Shown one piece after another: positions 1 to 7,533 of a stretch of DNA of 64,000 bases. Location: assembly GCA_002709405.1 (NCBI GenBank), contig PAQV01000087.1:23581-87580 (forward strand). The letters are read 5' to 3'. The position numbers and the translations under genes are program-made. Under the pieces are notes generated by a model that ran no database searches, had not been told where the DNA came from, and was given only the letters and a program-made list of their open reading frames with translations. Position 1 is the first letter of the stretch, and every line of letters begins with the position of its first letter. Origin of the DNA: Paracoccaceae bacterium. Its GTDB lineage: Bacteria; Pseudomonadota; Alphaproteobacteria; Rhodobacterales; Rhodobacteraceae.

Positions 1-1
1 A

Positions 2-1087
2 ATGACCCAAAATTCAAAGCGGGCCCGATACGGGGCCACGCCTGCCGGTGCTGTGCCGGTGGGGCAGGGAGGTGCGCGCAAGTGGATGCAGTTGCGCGCG
101 GTTGAAGACGCGCGGGAGCCGTTGGGGCTGAAGGCCACGGGGGTCAACATCCTGCGGGCGATGATCAGTTTCATGCGGGCCGATGCGATCAGCACTGCCG
201 CGCCGGATCACCACATCGTCTATGCCAGCAATGCGGCCATCGCCCGGCGGGCGCATGTGTCGGTTGCGACGGTGGAACGGCAGGTGTCGCGGCTGGTCGC
301 CCTTGGGCTGATCGAACGGATCTGCGCGCGCAACGGCAAGCGGTGGGCGCGGCGGACGGGAGCGGGGCAGGTGGTGCTGGTCTCGGGGCTGTCGCTGCTA
401 CCGTTGAGCCTGCGGCACGAGGAATTCCTGGATCTCACCTCTCGTCACCGCGCCTTGCAGGAGCGTTTGATGGAGCTGCGGGATAGCTGCCTGTTGGCCT
501 TGGCCCGATTGCAGGACCGGGCCGATGATCTGCTGAACCGCGCGAGCAAAGTGTTGCGACGCAAGCCGGATCTGGATCAGCTTCAGGCTCTGCTGGCCGA
601 GATCGTCGCGGCGCAACCGGTGGATAACAGCTGCGAAACCTCCTCCGTGCCCAGCGAAATGCGGGACGGGAGCATGCCGGATGAGGGGCACAAAGAACAT
701 CCAGATAACAGCGAGAGTAAGGAATGGGGAGAGGCGGGGACAACAGCCGCCGACATGGCCCGCAGCTTTCCTCTGTTGTGCGAGGAACTGACGCGCCAGG
801 ACAACGAGGGCCCGATGGACCGGGTAATGGACGACCTCGCCCGGCAATTCGGTTTGGGCCAGGTCTGGACCCATTGCAGGGAAGAGGGGCCTCAGACAGC
901 CTTTGTCCTGTTGGGGCACCTGATGGAACGGGCACATCGGGTGCGCAACCACCGGGCCTACATGGCAGCGATGATTGCCCGGGTCAGGCAGGGAGAGGTG
1001 ACACTGCCCACCCTGATCCGCCCCCGGAAACGGCGGATTCCCGTGGAAAAGGGCTTGAATTGCAAACATGAACCGGTGTTCACATAG
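2..1087 (+). CDS. repC: RepC-type plasmid replication initiator
   Basis: 361 aa. Probably the replication initiator of a repABC-type replicon, binding the origin that usually lies inside repC itself. The N-terminal third (residues about 30-130) reads as the RepC winged-helix region: an 'LGLKATGVNILRAM' stretch, then 'SNAAIARRAHVSVATVERQV' as the helix-turn-helix, then 'LIERICARNGKRWARR'. A variable linker at about 200-245 precedes a C-terminal block resembling the RepC tail. The ATG falls at base 2, so an upstream in-frame start outside the window cannot be excluded, although the length is near the family's usual 360-440 aa. No repA, repB or parS is visible. It ends 2 bases before the next ATG, which is odd because a TetR regulator follows directly. 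The family call is fairly secure; whether it drives replication here is inference. Confidence 0.75.
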   Translation: MTQNSKRARYGATPAGAVPVGQGGARKWMQLRAVEDAREPLGLKATGVNILRAMISFMRADAISTAAPDHHIVYASNAAIARRAHVSVATVERQVSRLVALGLIERICARNGKRWARRTGAGQVVLVSGLSLLPLSLRHEEFLDLTSRHRALQERLMELRDSCLLALARLQDRADDLLNRASKVLRRKPDLDQLQALLAEIVAAQPVDNSCETSSVPSEMRDGSMPDEGHKEHPDNSESKEWGEAGTTAADMARSFPLLCEELTRQDNEGPMDRVMDDLARQFGLGQVWTHCREEGPQTAFVLLGHLMERAHRVRNHRAYMAAMIARVRQGEVTLPTLIRPRKRRIPVEKGLNCKHEPVFT

Positions 1088-1089
1088 GC

Positions 1090-1704
1090 ATGGGGAAAAC
1101 GACACAGCCAAAGACGAAACGCGGTATCGAACGGCGGGCCAAGATCCTGGCCGCGGCCGAAGCGGGGATGGGCGTTCAAGGGGTTTCAGCGGCATCCATC
1201 GCCGAGATCACCCGCGAGGCGGACACGGCGCTTGGCACCTTCTACATCTACTTTTCCAACAAGGAAGAGGTCTTCCGCGAACTGGTCCTGGAGATGGGCA
1301 AGGTCACCCGCCAGATGGTGGCCGAGGCGATTGCCGAAGCGCCTGACCGGCTGGCCGCTGAACGGGCGGGGCTGGCGGCGTTTCTGAACTTCGTCGCCAA
1401 GCGGCCTGCGCTATACCGCATCGTCGAAGAGGCGCGGTTCGTCGATCCGGACGCCTACCAGCGCTATTTCACCAGTTTCGGCGATGCCTATGCGGCGCAG
1501 TTGCGGGCGGCCGAGTCCAGCGGAGAGATCTCGGCCGGGGATGCCGACGTGCGGTCCTGGGCGCTGATGGGCATGGCGAAGGCGCTGGGGGACCGCTACG
1601 TTCTGTGGGACACCGTGCCCGACATCGACCGGGTGGTGAACGAGGCGCACCGCATGATCTGCCGGGGCCTTGCGCCGGAAAGGGACGAACGCCGCGACGT
1701 TTGA
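1090..1704 (+). CDS. TetR/AcrR family transcriptional regulator
   Basis: 204 aa. Residues about 12-60 form a TetR DNA-binding domain: 'RRAKILAAAEAGMGVQGVSA' and 'IAEITREADTALGTFYIYFS' followed by 'NKEEVF', the usual helix-turn-helix end. The rest is an all-helical ligand-binding domain. It lies directly upstream of and in the same direction as an acyl-CoA ligase and two MaoC-like genes, so a local repressor that responds to an acyl-CoA or the free acid is the simplest idea (inference). Only 42 bp separate it from the ligase, which suggests one transcript. The ligand is unknown. Confidence 0.85.
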   Translation: MGKTTQPKTKRGIERRAKILAAAEAGMGVQGVSAASIAEITREADTALGTFYIYFSNKEEVFRELVLEMGKVTRQMVAEAIAEAPDRLAAERAGLAAFLNFVAKRPALYRIVEEARFVDPDAYQRYFTSFGDAYAAQLRAAESSGEISAGDADVRSWALMGMAKALGDRYVLWDTVPDIDRVVNEAHRMICRGLAPERDERRDV

Positions 1705-1746
1705 CTTCCGAAATCGGCCCGGACAGGCGAACATGGGGGCGAGAGG

Positions 1747-3249
1747 GTGTGGAGACCGACCGAGCCGATGTTTGATGCCGTTCCAGACATGGCGCAGAAA
1801 CGTGCCGAGCTGACGCCCGGGGGGATCGCCTTCCGGGATGCGGCGACGGGGCGCGACTGGAGCTTTGGTCAGCTCAACGAAGCAGCCGATGCGGTGGCCG
1901 AGGGGCTGGAGTCCATGGGCCTGGGCGAGGGCGACCGGCTGGGCATCCTCTGTTTCAACCGGGCCGACTTTTTCGTGGTCCTGTTTGCCTGTCAGAAGAC
2001 CGGCATCATCCTGTGTCCTCTGAACTGGCGCGAACCGGCGGTGCAGCTTGGGGTGATGACGGAAGGATTGGGCCTGAGCGCGGTTCTGCACGATACCGAC
2101 CATGCGGCGCTGGCCGCGCGGGTGGGGCCGGTGACGATCAGCCTGGACGGTGACGTGGCGCGCTGGATCGACAGCGGAGGGCGGGCCCGGCGTGGGCAGA
2201 TCCCGGCGGACCGGCCGTGGTATTTGCTGTTCACCTCGGGCACCACGGGTCAGGCCCGGGCGGTGATCCAGACAGCGCGCATGGCCTGGGCCAACGCGGT
2301 GAACATCGGGCAGGCGGTGGGGCTGACGGCGGCGGCGCGCACGGTGAATTTCCTGCCGCTCTTCCATACGGCCGGGATCAACCTTTACACGCTGCCGGTG
2401 TTCCTGAACGGGGCGGTGTCGACGATCCTGCCCCGGTTCGACGCGGCGGGTTTGCTGCGCCTGCTGGGCACCGGGGGGATCACCCATTTCTTCGGGGTGC
2501 CGGCGATTTACCAGGCGTTTTCACTGGATCCCGGGGTCGATCGGGTGGACTGGTCGGGCGTCAGCTGTGCCTGCGGGGGCGCGCCCTTGCCCGAACCGCT
2601 GATCCGGTTCTTTGCCGACCGGGGGGCCCATGTGCTGAATGGCTGCGGGCTGACGGAAACGGGCCCGACGGTCTTCCTGATGGATGCGGCCCAGGCGGCG
2701 CACAAGATCGGGTCGGTGGGCCAGGCCCAGATCCTGACCGAGGTGCGTCTGGCCGGAGTGCCCGATGGCCAGCCGGGGCAGGGCGAGGTTCTGCTGCGGG
2801 GCCCTGGGGTGACGCCGGGCTATTACGGCGATGCAAGGGCGACCGAGGCGGCCTTTGACCCCGATGGCTGGCTGCGCACCGGAGACATCGCCCGGCGCGA
2901 CCAGGACGGTTATTTCTACATTGTGGACCGCATCAAGGACATGTTCATCTCGGGCGGTGAAAACGTCTATCCGGCCGAGGTCGAGCGGGTGCTGCATGGC
3001 CATCCGGCGGTGCTCGAGGCGGCGGTGATCGGTGTACCCGATGCCCGCTGGGGCGAGGTCGGGGCGGGCTTTGTCATCCTGCGGCCTGGGGCGGCGGGGG
3101 CGGATCCGGACAGCCTGCGCCTGTGGTGCCGCGAGCGGCTGGCGGGCTACAAGGTGCCGGCCACCCTGCGCGTGGTCGAGGATTTCCCGCGCACGGCCTC
3201 GGGCAAGATCCGCAAGCCCGAACTGCGCAAGGTGCTGAGCTATGCTTGA
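1747..3249 (+). CDS. AMP-dependent acyl-CoA synthetase/ligase
   Basis: 500 aa, cytoplasmic ANL-superfamily enzyme that activates a carboxylic acid with ATP and CoA. Visible motifs in order: the P-loop-like 'YLLFTSGTTGQARAV' (about residue 158), 'NGCGLTETGPTVFL' (about 298), 'GWLRTGDIARRDQDGYFYIV' (about 375) followed by 'DRIKDMFISGGENVYPAEVE', and the C-terminal catalytic lysine region 'PRTASGKIRKPEL'. The start is taken at GTG 1747; an in-frame ATG at 1768 is an alternative. The stop overlaps the next gene (MaoC) by 8 bp. With two hot-dog hydratase-like proteins downstream, a role in a beta-oxidation-like or aromatic/alicyclic acid pathway is likely. The true substrate cannot be read from sequence. 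Confidence 0.88.
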   Translation: MWRPTEPMFDAVPDMAQKRAELTPGGIAFRDAATGRDWSFGQLNEAADAVAEGLESMGLGEGDRLGILCFNRADFFVVLFACQKTGIILCPLNWREPAVQLGVMTEGLGLSAVLHDTDHAALAARVGPVTISLDGDVARWIDSGGRARRGQIPADRPWYLLFTSGTTGQARAVIQTARMAWANAVNIGQAVGLTAAARTVNFLPLFHTAGINLYTLPVFLNGAVSTILPRFDAAGLLRLLGTGGITHFFGVPAIYQAFSLDPGVDRVDWSGVSCACGGAPLPEPLIRFFADRGAHVLNGCGLTETGPTVFLMDAAQAAHKIGSVGQAQILTEVRLAGVPDGQPGQGEVLLRGPGVTPGYYGDARATEAAFDPDGWLRTGDIARRDQDGYFYIVDRIKDMFISGGENVYPAEVERVLHGHPAVLEAAVIGVPDARWGEVGAGFVILRPGAAGADPDSLRLWCRERLAGYKVPATLRVVEDFPRTASGKIRKPELRKVLSYA

Positions 3250-3595
3250 CCTGGCGGCCCGCTGGACGCCGACGCAGGCGGAGTTCGATGCCTTTGCGCG
3301 TGTGTCGGGGGATGACAACGCGATCCACGTGGACCCGGCCTTTTCGGCCCGCACGGGGTTCGGACGGACAGTCAGTCATGGCATGCTGATCTATGCCCGG
3401 CTTTGGGGCCTTTTGGTTGCGGCCCGGCCCGGCGCGCGGCTGGAGGGTCAGTCGATGATGTTCCCGAACCCGGCCTTCGCGGGCGAAGAGATCGCCCTGT
3501 CGGTGCGGGAAACGGGGCCGGGGCGGCTTGCGATGCGGGCCGCGCGGGTGGCCGACGGGGCCGAGGTTCTGACCGGCGAGGCGGTGCTGTCGTGA
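3242..3595 (+). CDS. MaoC-like enoyl-CoA hydratase, catalytic subunit
   Basis: 117 aa, single hot-dog fold of the MaoC/(R)-hydratase family. The hydratase motif is intact: 'SGDDNAIHVDPAFSARTGFG' with the catalytic Asp and His, followed by 'RTVSHGML'. It probably hydrates an enoyl-CoA made from the product of the upstream ligase. It starts inside the ligase gene (8-bp overlap), and its stop overlaps the GTG of the next gene (GTGA). The next gene encodes a second, degenerate MaoC-like protein. Such pairs often form heterodimers in which only one chain carries the active site. Confidence 0.85.
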   Translation: MLDLAARWTPTQAEFDAFARVSGDDNAIHVDPAFSARTGFGRTVSHGMLIYARLWGLLVAARPGARLEGQSMMFPNPAFAGEEIALSVRETGPGRLAMRAARVADGAEVLTGEAVLS

Positions 3596-3972
3596 AGGTG
3601 GGGCAGGGGGCGTCTGTGACGCGCAGTTTCAGCGCCGGGGACCTGGCGGATTTTGCCGCCCTCTCTGGCGGGCCGGTGGGCGACCAGGTGCCCGAGCCGT
3701 TGATCGGGGCCTTGTTTTCCTTCCTCCTGGGCGTGGAGTGTCCCGGATGTGGGACAAACTATCTGAAACAGGACATGGTGTTCCATGCCCCCGCGCCATT
3801 GGACACGCCCCTGACGGCCAGTGTCGAAATCACCCGGCTGCGCCTGGACAAGGCCCTGGCCGATCTGTGGGCGCGCTGCACGCTGGCCGACGGGACGGTG
3901 ATCTGCGAGGGGCGGGCCCTGGTCAGCGTGCGGGATGTGCAGACCGCCGATCCATCATCCGCCCCATCATAG
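3592..3972 (+). CDS. Degenerate MaoC-like subunit lacking the hydratase motif
   Basis: 126 aa from GTG 3592, which overlaps the preceding TGA. The sequence follows MaoC up to 'ADFAALSGG', then jumps to 'EPLIGALFSFLLGVECPGCG' and 'TNYLKQDMVFHAPAPLDTPL'. The segment that normally carries Asp-x-Asn-x-x-His and the glycine-rich turn is replaced by a short 'PVGDQVP' stretch. Predicted role: structural or substrate-binding partner of the intact MaoC protein just upstream (inference). The gene is convergent with the amidase gene, whose 3' end it overlaps by 6 bp. The start codon was chosen for the 4-base coupling and the match to family N-termini. Confidence 0.75.
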   Translation: MKVGQGASVTRSFSAGDLADFAALSGGPVGDQVPEPLIGALFSFLLGVECPGCGTNYLKQDMVFHAPAPLDTPLTASVEITRLRLDKALADLWARCTLADGTVICEGRALVSVRDVQTADPSSAPS

Positions 3973-5364
3973 CGAGAACGGGTCGGATACGGTGGGCGTG
4001 GGGCAGGCGGCCTCGATCAGGGTGCCGGCCTTGATCAGCAGATCCTCGCGCCAGCGCCGGGCGACCAGCTGCACGCCCACGGGGCGCCCCTCGGCCGAAC
4101 CGGTGCACACGCTCAGCCCCGGCAGGCCCACGGCGGGCAGGCCACGCTGGGTCAGCTGAGCCTCGTAGACGCGGGCGAAGCTGTCCTCGGATGCCACGTC
4201 GGCCTGCTGGTCGAAGGGCAGTTCTCCGGACACGGGGCACAGCACGATGGGGAAGCGGTCGAGGAACATGTCCCACTGGCGCATCAGCCCGACGCGCAGG
4301 CGCAGGGCGTCCATGACCGTCAGCATGTCGGCCGAGCCCGCGTCGCGGGACATGTGGTCGAAGACAAAGAGCGAATCCGGCTCGCCCTCTTCGGCCAGCA
4401 CGTTGGCGGCGGAGAACCCGGTGTCGGCCATCCAGAGCGTGGCATTGATTCGGGCGGCCTCGCGCATGGGCGGGCTGTCGTGTTCCTCGATCGTCCAGCC
4501 GGCGTCTTCCAGGATCTTGGCGGCCTGGATCAGGGCCTGTTTGACGGGTTCGGCCACGGGCATGCCGTCGGGGGTCAGGCAGAGGGCGGCGCGTTTGTCG
4601 AAGGGGCCGCTGTCGTAGGGCATGGGCGTGTGCGCGGGATCTCGGCTGTCGGGCTGCATCATGGCGCGGAAGGACAGGTCCAGGTCGCCCATGGTGCGGG
4701 TGATCGGGCCCGAGACGGCCATCAGCTGGGCACCGATATAACGGTCGGGGCCGGATTGGTTCCACACCGGGATCCGCCCGCCCGAGGGGCGCAGCCCGTG
4801 CAGGCCGCAGGCATAGGCGGGATAGCGGATCGACCCCGCGATGTCCGAGCCATGGCCCACCGGGGCCATTCCGGCCGCGACCGAGGCGGCCGCCCCGCCC
4901 GAGGACCCGCCCGGGGTGATGTCCTTGTTGCGCGGGTTGAGCGTCTGGCCGTGGACGTTGTTCTTGGTGAACCAGCGCAGGGACATGGCCGGCGTGTTGG
5001 TGCGGCCGACGACGATGGCCCCGGCCTTCTTCAGGTTCGTGACCACCGGGCTGTCATCCGGAGCGGTCAGGTTTTCCAGCAGTTTCAGGCCGTTGGTGGT
5101 GGCATAACCCTTCTGGTCGACATTGACCTTGATGGTCACGGGCACGCCGGCCATGGGGCCGGGATCTTCTCCGGCGGCAATCCGGGCGTCAAGATCGCGG
5201 GCCGCGGCGAGGGCCTCGGCGCTGGTGTCCTGCACGACGGCGTTGATGGCCGGGTTGACGGCCTCGATGCGCGAAAGGTGCGCCTGTGTGACCTCGGTGG
5301 CCGAGATCTGCTTGCTGCGCACGAGCTCGGCGATTTCGGTGGCAGGGCGTGTCCAGATGTCCAT
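3967..5364 (-). CDS. Amidase signature family hydrolase
   Basis: 465 aa. A serine amidase of the amidase-signature family that hydrolyses C-N bonds of amides. The Ser-cisSer-Lys triad is readable: the lysine in 'GVPVTIKVNVDQKGYATTNG', then 'TPGGSSGGAAASVAAGMAPV' with the cis-serine, and the nucleophile in 'GSDIAGSIRYPA' (a variant of the common G-T-D-x-G-G-S). The ATG at 5364 begins 'MDIWTRPATEIAELVRSKQI', the usual N-terminus of the family; longer in-frame readings upstream lack a plausible ribosome site. No signal peptide, so probably cytoplasmic. It stands alone, converging on the MaoC operon. The substrate is unknown. Confidence 0.88.
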   Translation of the reverse strand: MDIWTRPATEIAELVRSKQISATEVTQAHLSRIEAVNPAINAVVQDTSAEALAAARDLDARIAAGEDPGPMAGVPVTIKVNVDQKGYATTNGLKLLENLTAPDDSPVVTNLKKAGAIVVGRTNTPAMSLRWFTKNNVHGQTLNPRNKDITPGGSSGGAAASVAAGMAPVGHGSDIAGSIRYPAYACGLHGLRPSGGRIPVWNQSGPDRYIGAQLMAVSGPITRTMGDLDLSFRAMMQPDSRDPAHTPMPYDSGPFDKRAALCLTPDGMPVAEPVKQALIQAAKILEDAGWTIEEHDSPPMREAARINATLWMADTGFSAANVLAEEGEPDSLFVFDHMSRDAGSADMLTVMDALRLRVGLMRQWDMFLDRFPIVLCPVSGELPFDQQADVASEDSFARVYEAQLTQRGLPAVGLPGLSVCTGSAEGRPVGVQLVARRWREDLLIKAGTLIEAACPTPTVSDPFSL

Positions 5365-5503
5365 GGGTCTTTCGTCCGGCAAGGGGTTTGTCCCGGACCA
5401 TGGCCCGGGGTGGGCGCGGGCAGAAGCGTTATCGTGCCCGGGGGGCGCAATTCGCTGGTTGGGGACAGGGGCGGGCCGCCGGTTGGGCAGATGGCGCGGC
5501 TTT

Positions 5504-5529
5504 GGGCGCAAGGGGGGATCATTGCGCCC
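5504..5529. repeat. Inverted repeat (hairpin) between amidase and AGE genes
   Basis: GGGCGCAA at 5504-5511 pairs with TTGCGCCC at 5522-5529 around a 10-base loop. It lies in the 252-bp intergenic stretch upstream of the amidase start. It lacks a clear T-tract, so it could be an operator or a weak terminator. Confidence 0.45.
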
Positions 5530-5530
5530 T

Positions 5531-5650
5531 GGGTCGGGTCGGGGCCGTTTTGTGCATCACAAAACGAGCGGCCCCTGATGTTGGCGCGCCGGGTCGGGCC
5601 GGGGCCGTTTTGTGGATCACAAAACGTGCAGCCCCTGATGTTGGCGCGAG
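5531..5650. repeat. 60-bp tandem duplication, each copy with a long palindrome
   Basis: Two copies in exact 60-bp register, 5531-5590 and 5591-5650, differing at only about six positions. Each carries CGTTTTGTG-(CAT or GAT)-CACAAAACG, flanked by GGGGC on the left and GGCCCC or GCAGCCCC on the right, forming one long hairpin. The stop codon of the AGE-family gene (5617-5619) lies inside the palindrome of copy 2, so its last dozen codons are encoded by the repeat. It may act as a terminator for the AGE gene, as an operator pair, or both. Confidence 0.8.
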
Positions 5651-6852
5651 AGGCCCGGGGTCAGGGGAAACAGGTCCGCCTGAAGCGCGTGGTAGATGTC
5701 GGGCTTGCCCTGGAACTGTCGGCCGGTGGGGGTGCCGGTGTCGTCCAGCTCGGGGAACCAGCCGCCCCGTTCATGATCGACCAGCCTGGCATCGGCAAAG
5801 GCCCAGAGCCTGCGGTACCAGGTTTCATCGTCGCCCGAGCCGCCCTCCGTGCCCAGCTTGATCAGCGCGGCGAGCGCCCCGATGCCTTCGGTCACGGGCC
5901 ACCAGTAGCGGTCGGGGATGGCGATGGCCCCGCCCTGGTGCAGGGTATAGGCCAGCCCGCCGTCCGGTCTCCAGGCGTCCTGCAGGGCCTGTTCGATCAA
6001 CCGCCGGGCGCGCGCGGGCGCGTCGGTCTCGGGGCGGCCGGACAGATCCCAATGTTGCAGCAGCAGGCGGCCCATTTCCAACGAATGCCCGGGCGTGGTG
6101 CCCGCCGGGCGGAACATCGGATCCCCGGCATAGGCGGGGTCGAACTGCCAGGTCTCGGAGTAATGTTCGGGCAGGCGCCAGCCGTGGGCGGGGGCCATGC
6201 GAGCGGTGAAGAAATCCAGCACGCGACCCGCCCTGTCCAGCCAAAGCCCGTCGGAGGTGACCTCGTAGGCGGCCATCATCGCCTCGACTGCATGCATGTT
6301 GGCATTCATGCCGCGATAGGTGGAAAACACCTGCCAGTCGCGGGTGAATTCATCGCGGTAAAGTCCGGCGGCATCGTCCCAGTAGCGGGTGTCGAGGACC
6401 TCGGCGATGTCGGCCATCAGGGCGGGGGCATCGGGGTGGCCGGCCTGCTGCGCGCTGGAGGCGGCCAGCAGCGCGAAGACATGTCCGTAGGCCAGCTTGA
6501 TGCCATCGGCGATCCCGCTCTCGTCGACCGACCACAGATAGCCACCGTGGTCGGCATCGCGGTGGCGGGTCCGCAGGAAGGCCATGCCGGCGTCGATCAT
6601 CCGGTCGGATCCGGGGTGGCCGATGGCCTGGCCGAGCGCATAGGAATGAATCAGGCGCGTCGTTGTGTGCAACTCTTGGCCCGCGCGGGGCAGGGGGGTG
6701 CCGTCGAGGTCAAGCACGTCGAAACCGCCATCCGCGCGCAGGCTGGCATCGAAGAAGGTCAGCTGGCGGCGGGCGTCCTGCAGCAGCGCGGCCCGGTGCC
6801 CGGGGTGGTCCAGCCAGGGGGTGGTGTCGTCGGTATCGGGAAGAAGGCTCAT
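5617..6852 (-). CDS. AGE-family sugar epimerase/isomerase (mannose or sulfoquinovose isomerase-like)
   Basis: 411 aa from ATG 6852, with AGGACG 8 bases upstream; an ATG at 6888 would add 12 residues. An (alpha/alpha)6-barrel enzyme of the N-acylglucosamine 2-epimerase family that interconverts aldose/ketose or C2 epimers. Family marks: 'KLAYGHVFALLAASSAQQAG', 'TYRGMNANMHAVEAMMAAYE', 'TPGHSLEMGRLLL', 'RYWWPVTEGIGALAAL' and 'GKPDIYHALQADLFPL'. These histidine-containing blocks fit the aldose-ketose isomerase branch (YihS/mannose isomerase) better than the true GlcNAc 2-epimerases. The C-terminal tail is encoded by a 60-bp repeat and is probably not functional sequence. There is no partner sugar-catabolic gene next to it. 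Confidence 0.8.
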   Translation of the reverse strand: MSLLPDTDDTTPWLDHPGHRAALLQDARRQLTFFDASLRADGGFDVLDLDGTPLPRAGQELHTTTRLIHSYALGQAIGHPGSDRMIDAGMAFLRTRHRDADHGGYLWSVDESGIADGIKLAYGHVFALLAASSAQQAGHPDAPALMADIAEVLDTRYWDDAAGLYRDEFTRDWQVFSTYRGMNANMHAVEAMMAAYEVTSDGLWLDRAGRVLDFFTARMAPAHGWRLPEHYSETWQFDPAYAGDPMFRPAGTTPGHSLEMGRLLLQHWDLSGRPETDAPARARRLIEQALQDAWRPDGGLAYTLHQGGAIAIPDRYWWPVTEGIGALAALIKLGTEGGSGDDETWYRRLWAFADARLVDHERGGWFPELDDTGTPTGRQFQGKPDIYHALQADLFPLTPGLSRQHQGLHVL

Positions 6853-6947
6853 GGTCCGGGCGTCCTGTTGCAAGGCCGGGAGGGGCATGGCCCGGATATG
6901 GCAGGATCGGAGCGGGCCAGCAACAGGGCCAGCAACAGGGCCGACCG

Positions 6948-7433
6948 TTACGCCGGATCCACCAGCGCGCGGTCTAGGCGCCGTAGTATGCTGCCGACGA
7001 TCACCTTGTGGGCCAGCCCGACGGGCAGCATGTAGGCCCGGCCGAAGGCGTTGTGGGTGACGACGGAGGCGGTGATCGTGACCTTGGGGCCATCGACGGT
7101 CAGGCAGATCATGACATCCAGGTGGCGGTCGCGTTCGGTCAGGATCAGCCGGTCGGGCGAGATGTCCTCGACCAGGAAGAAATCCAGGTGGTCGCCTGGG
7201 GCCACCGTGTCGTGCTGGCGGCCGGTAAAGCCACCGATCCGCTTGACCCCGAAACGGGCCGAGATGGCGTCCCGGATGCGGAAGGCCTGGCGCAGCAGCC
7301 AGCCCTGCTGGGCAGAGATCAGGTTCCAGGCCTCCAGCGGAGTGACCGGGCGCGGCAGGACGATGGCCCGGCTGTCGTGGTAATCCAGCCGGGGCAGGGG
7401 GCGCAGGGTGACGGCGGGGGACGCAGGGGTCAT
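6948..7433 (-). CDS. DUF2867 family protein
   Basis: 161 aa. Resembles the DUF2867 family, found alone or at the end of NAD(P)-binding epimerase proteins. The conserved block runs 'GGFTGRQHDTVAPGDHLDFF', 'ERDRHLDVMICL', then 'VVTHNAFGRAYMLPVGLAHK'. No signal peptide or membrane segment is obvious. The function is not established. The gene is 95 bp upstream of the AGE-family gene on the same strand and could be co-transcribed with it. The start ATG was placed at 7433, where the coding character of the longer reading stops. Confidence 0.7.
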   Translation of the reverse strand: MTPASPAVTLRPLPRLDYHDSRAIVLPRPVTPLEAWNLISAQQGWLLRQAFRIRDAISARFGVKRIGGFTGRQHDTVAPGDHLDFFLVEDISPDRLILTERDRHLDVMICLTVDGPKVTITASVVTHNAFGRAYMLPVGLAHKVIVGSILRRLDRALVDPA

Positions 7434-7533
7434 GGGATGCGGACCTTTGGAGGATGTCCGCATCTTAGACCGGATCGTGGCGGGCGTGCCGTGCGACCTG
7501 TCGTCCTGCACGGGCCGGGGGATGATAGCGGGC

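Noticed and set aside
5531..5650. CRISPR array
   Set aside because: Only two adjacent 60-bp copies in direct register with no spacers and no cas genes; it is a tandem duplication.
4354..7035. 893-residue plus-strand open frame over amidase and AGE genes
   Set aside because: Antisense shadow of two well-defined genes, with repetitive Gly/His/Val composition.
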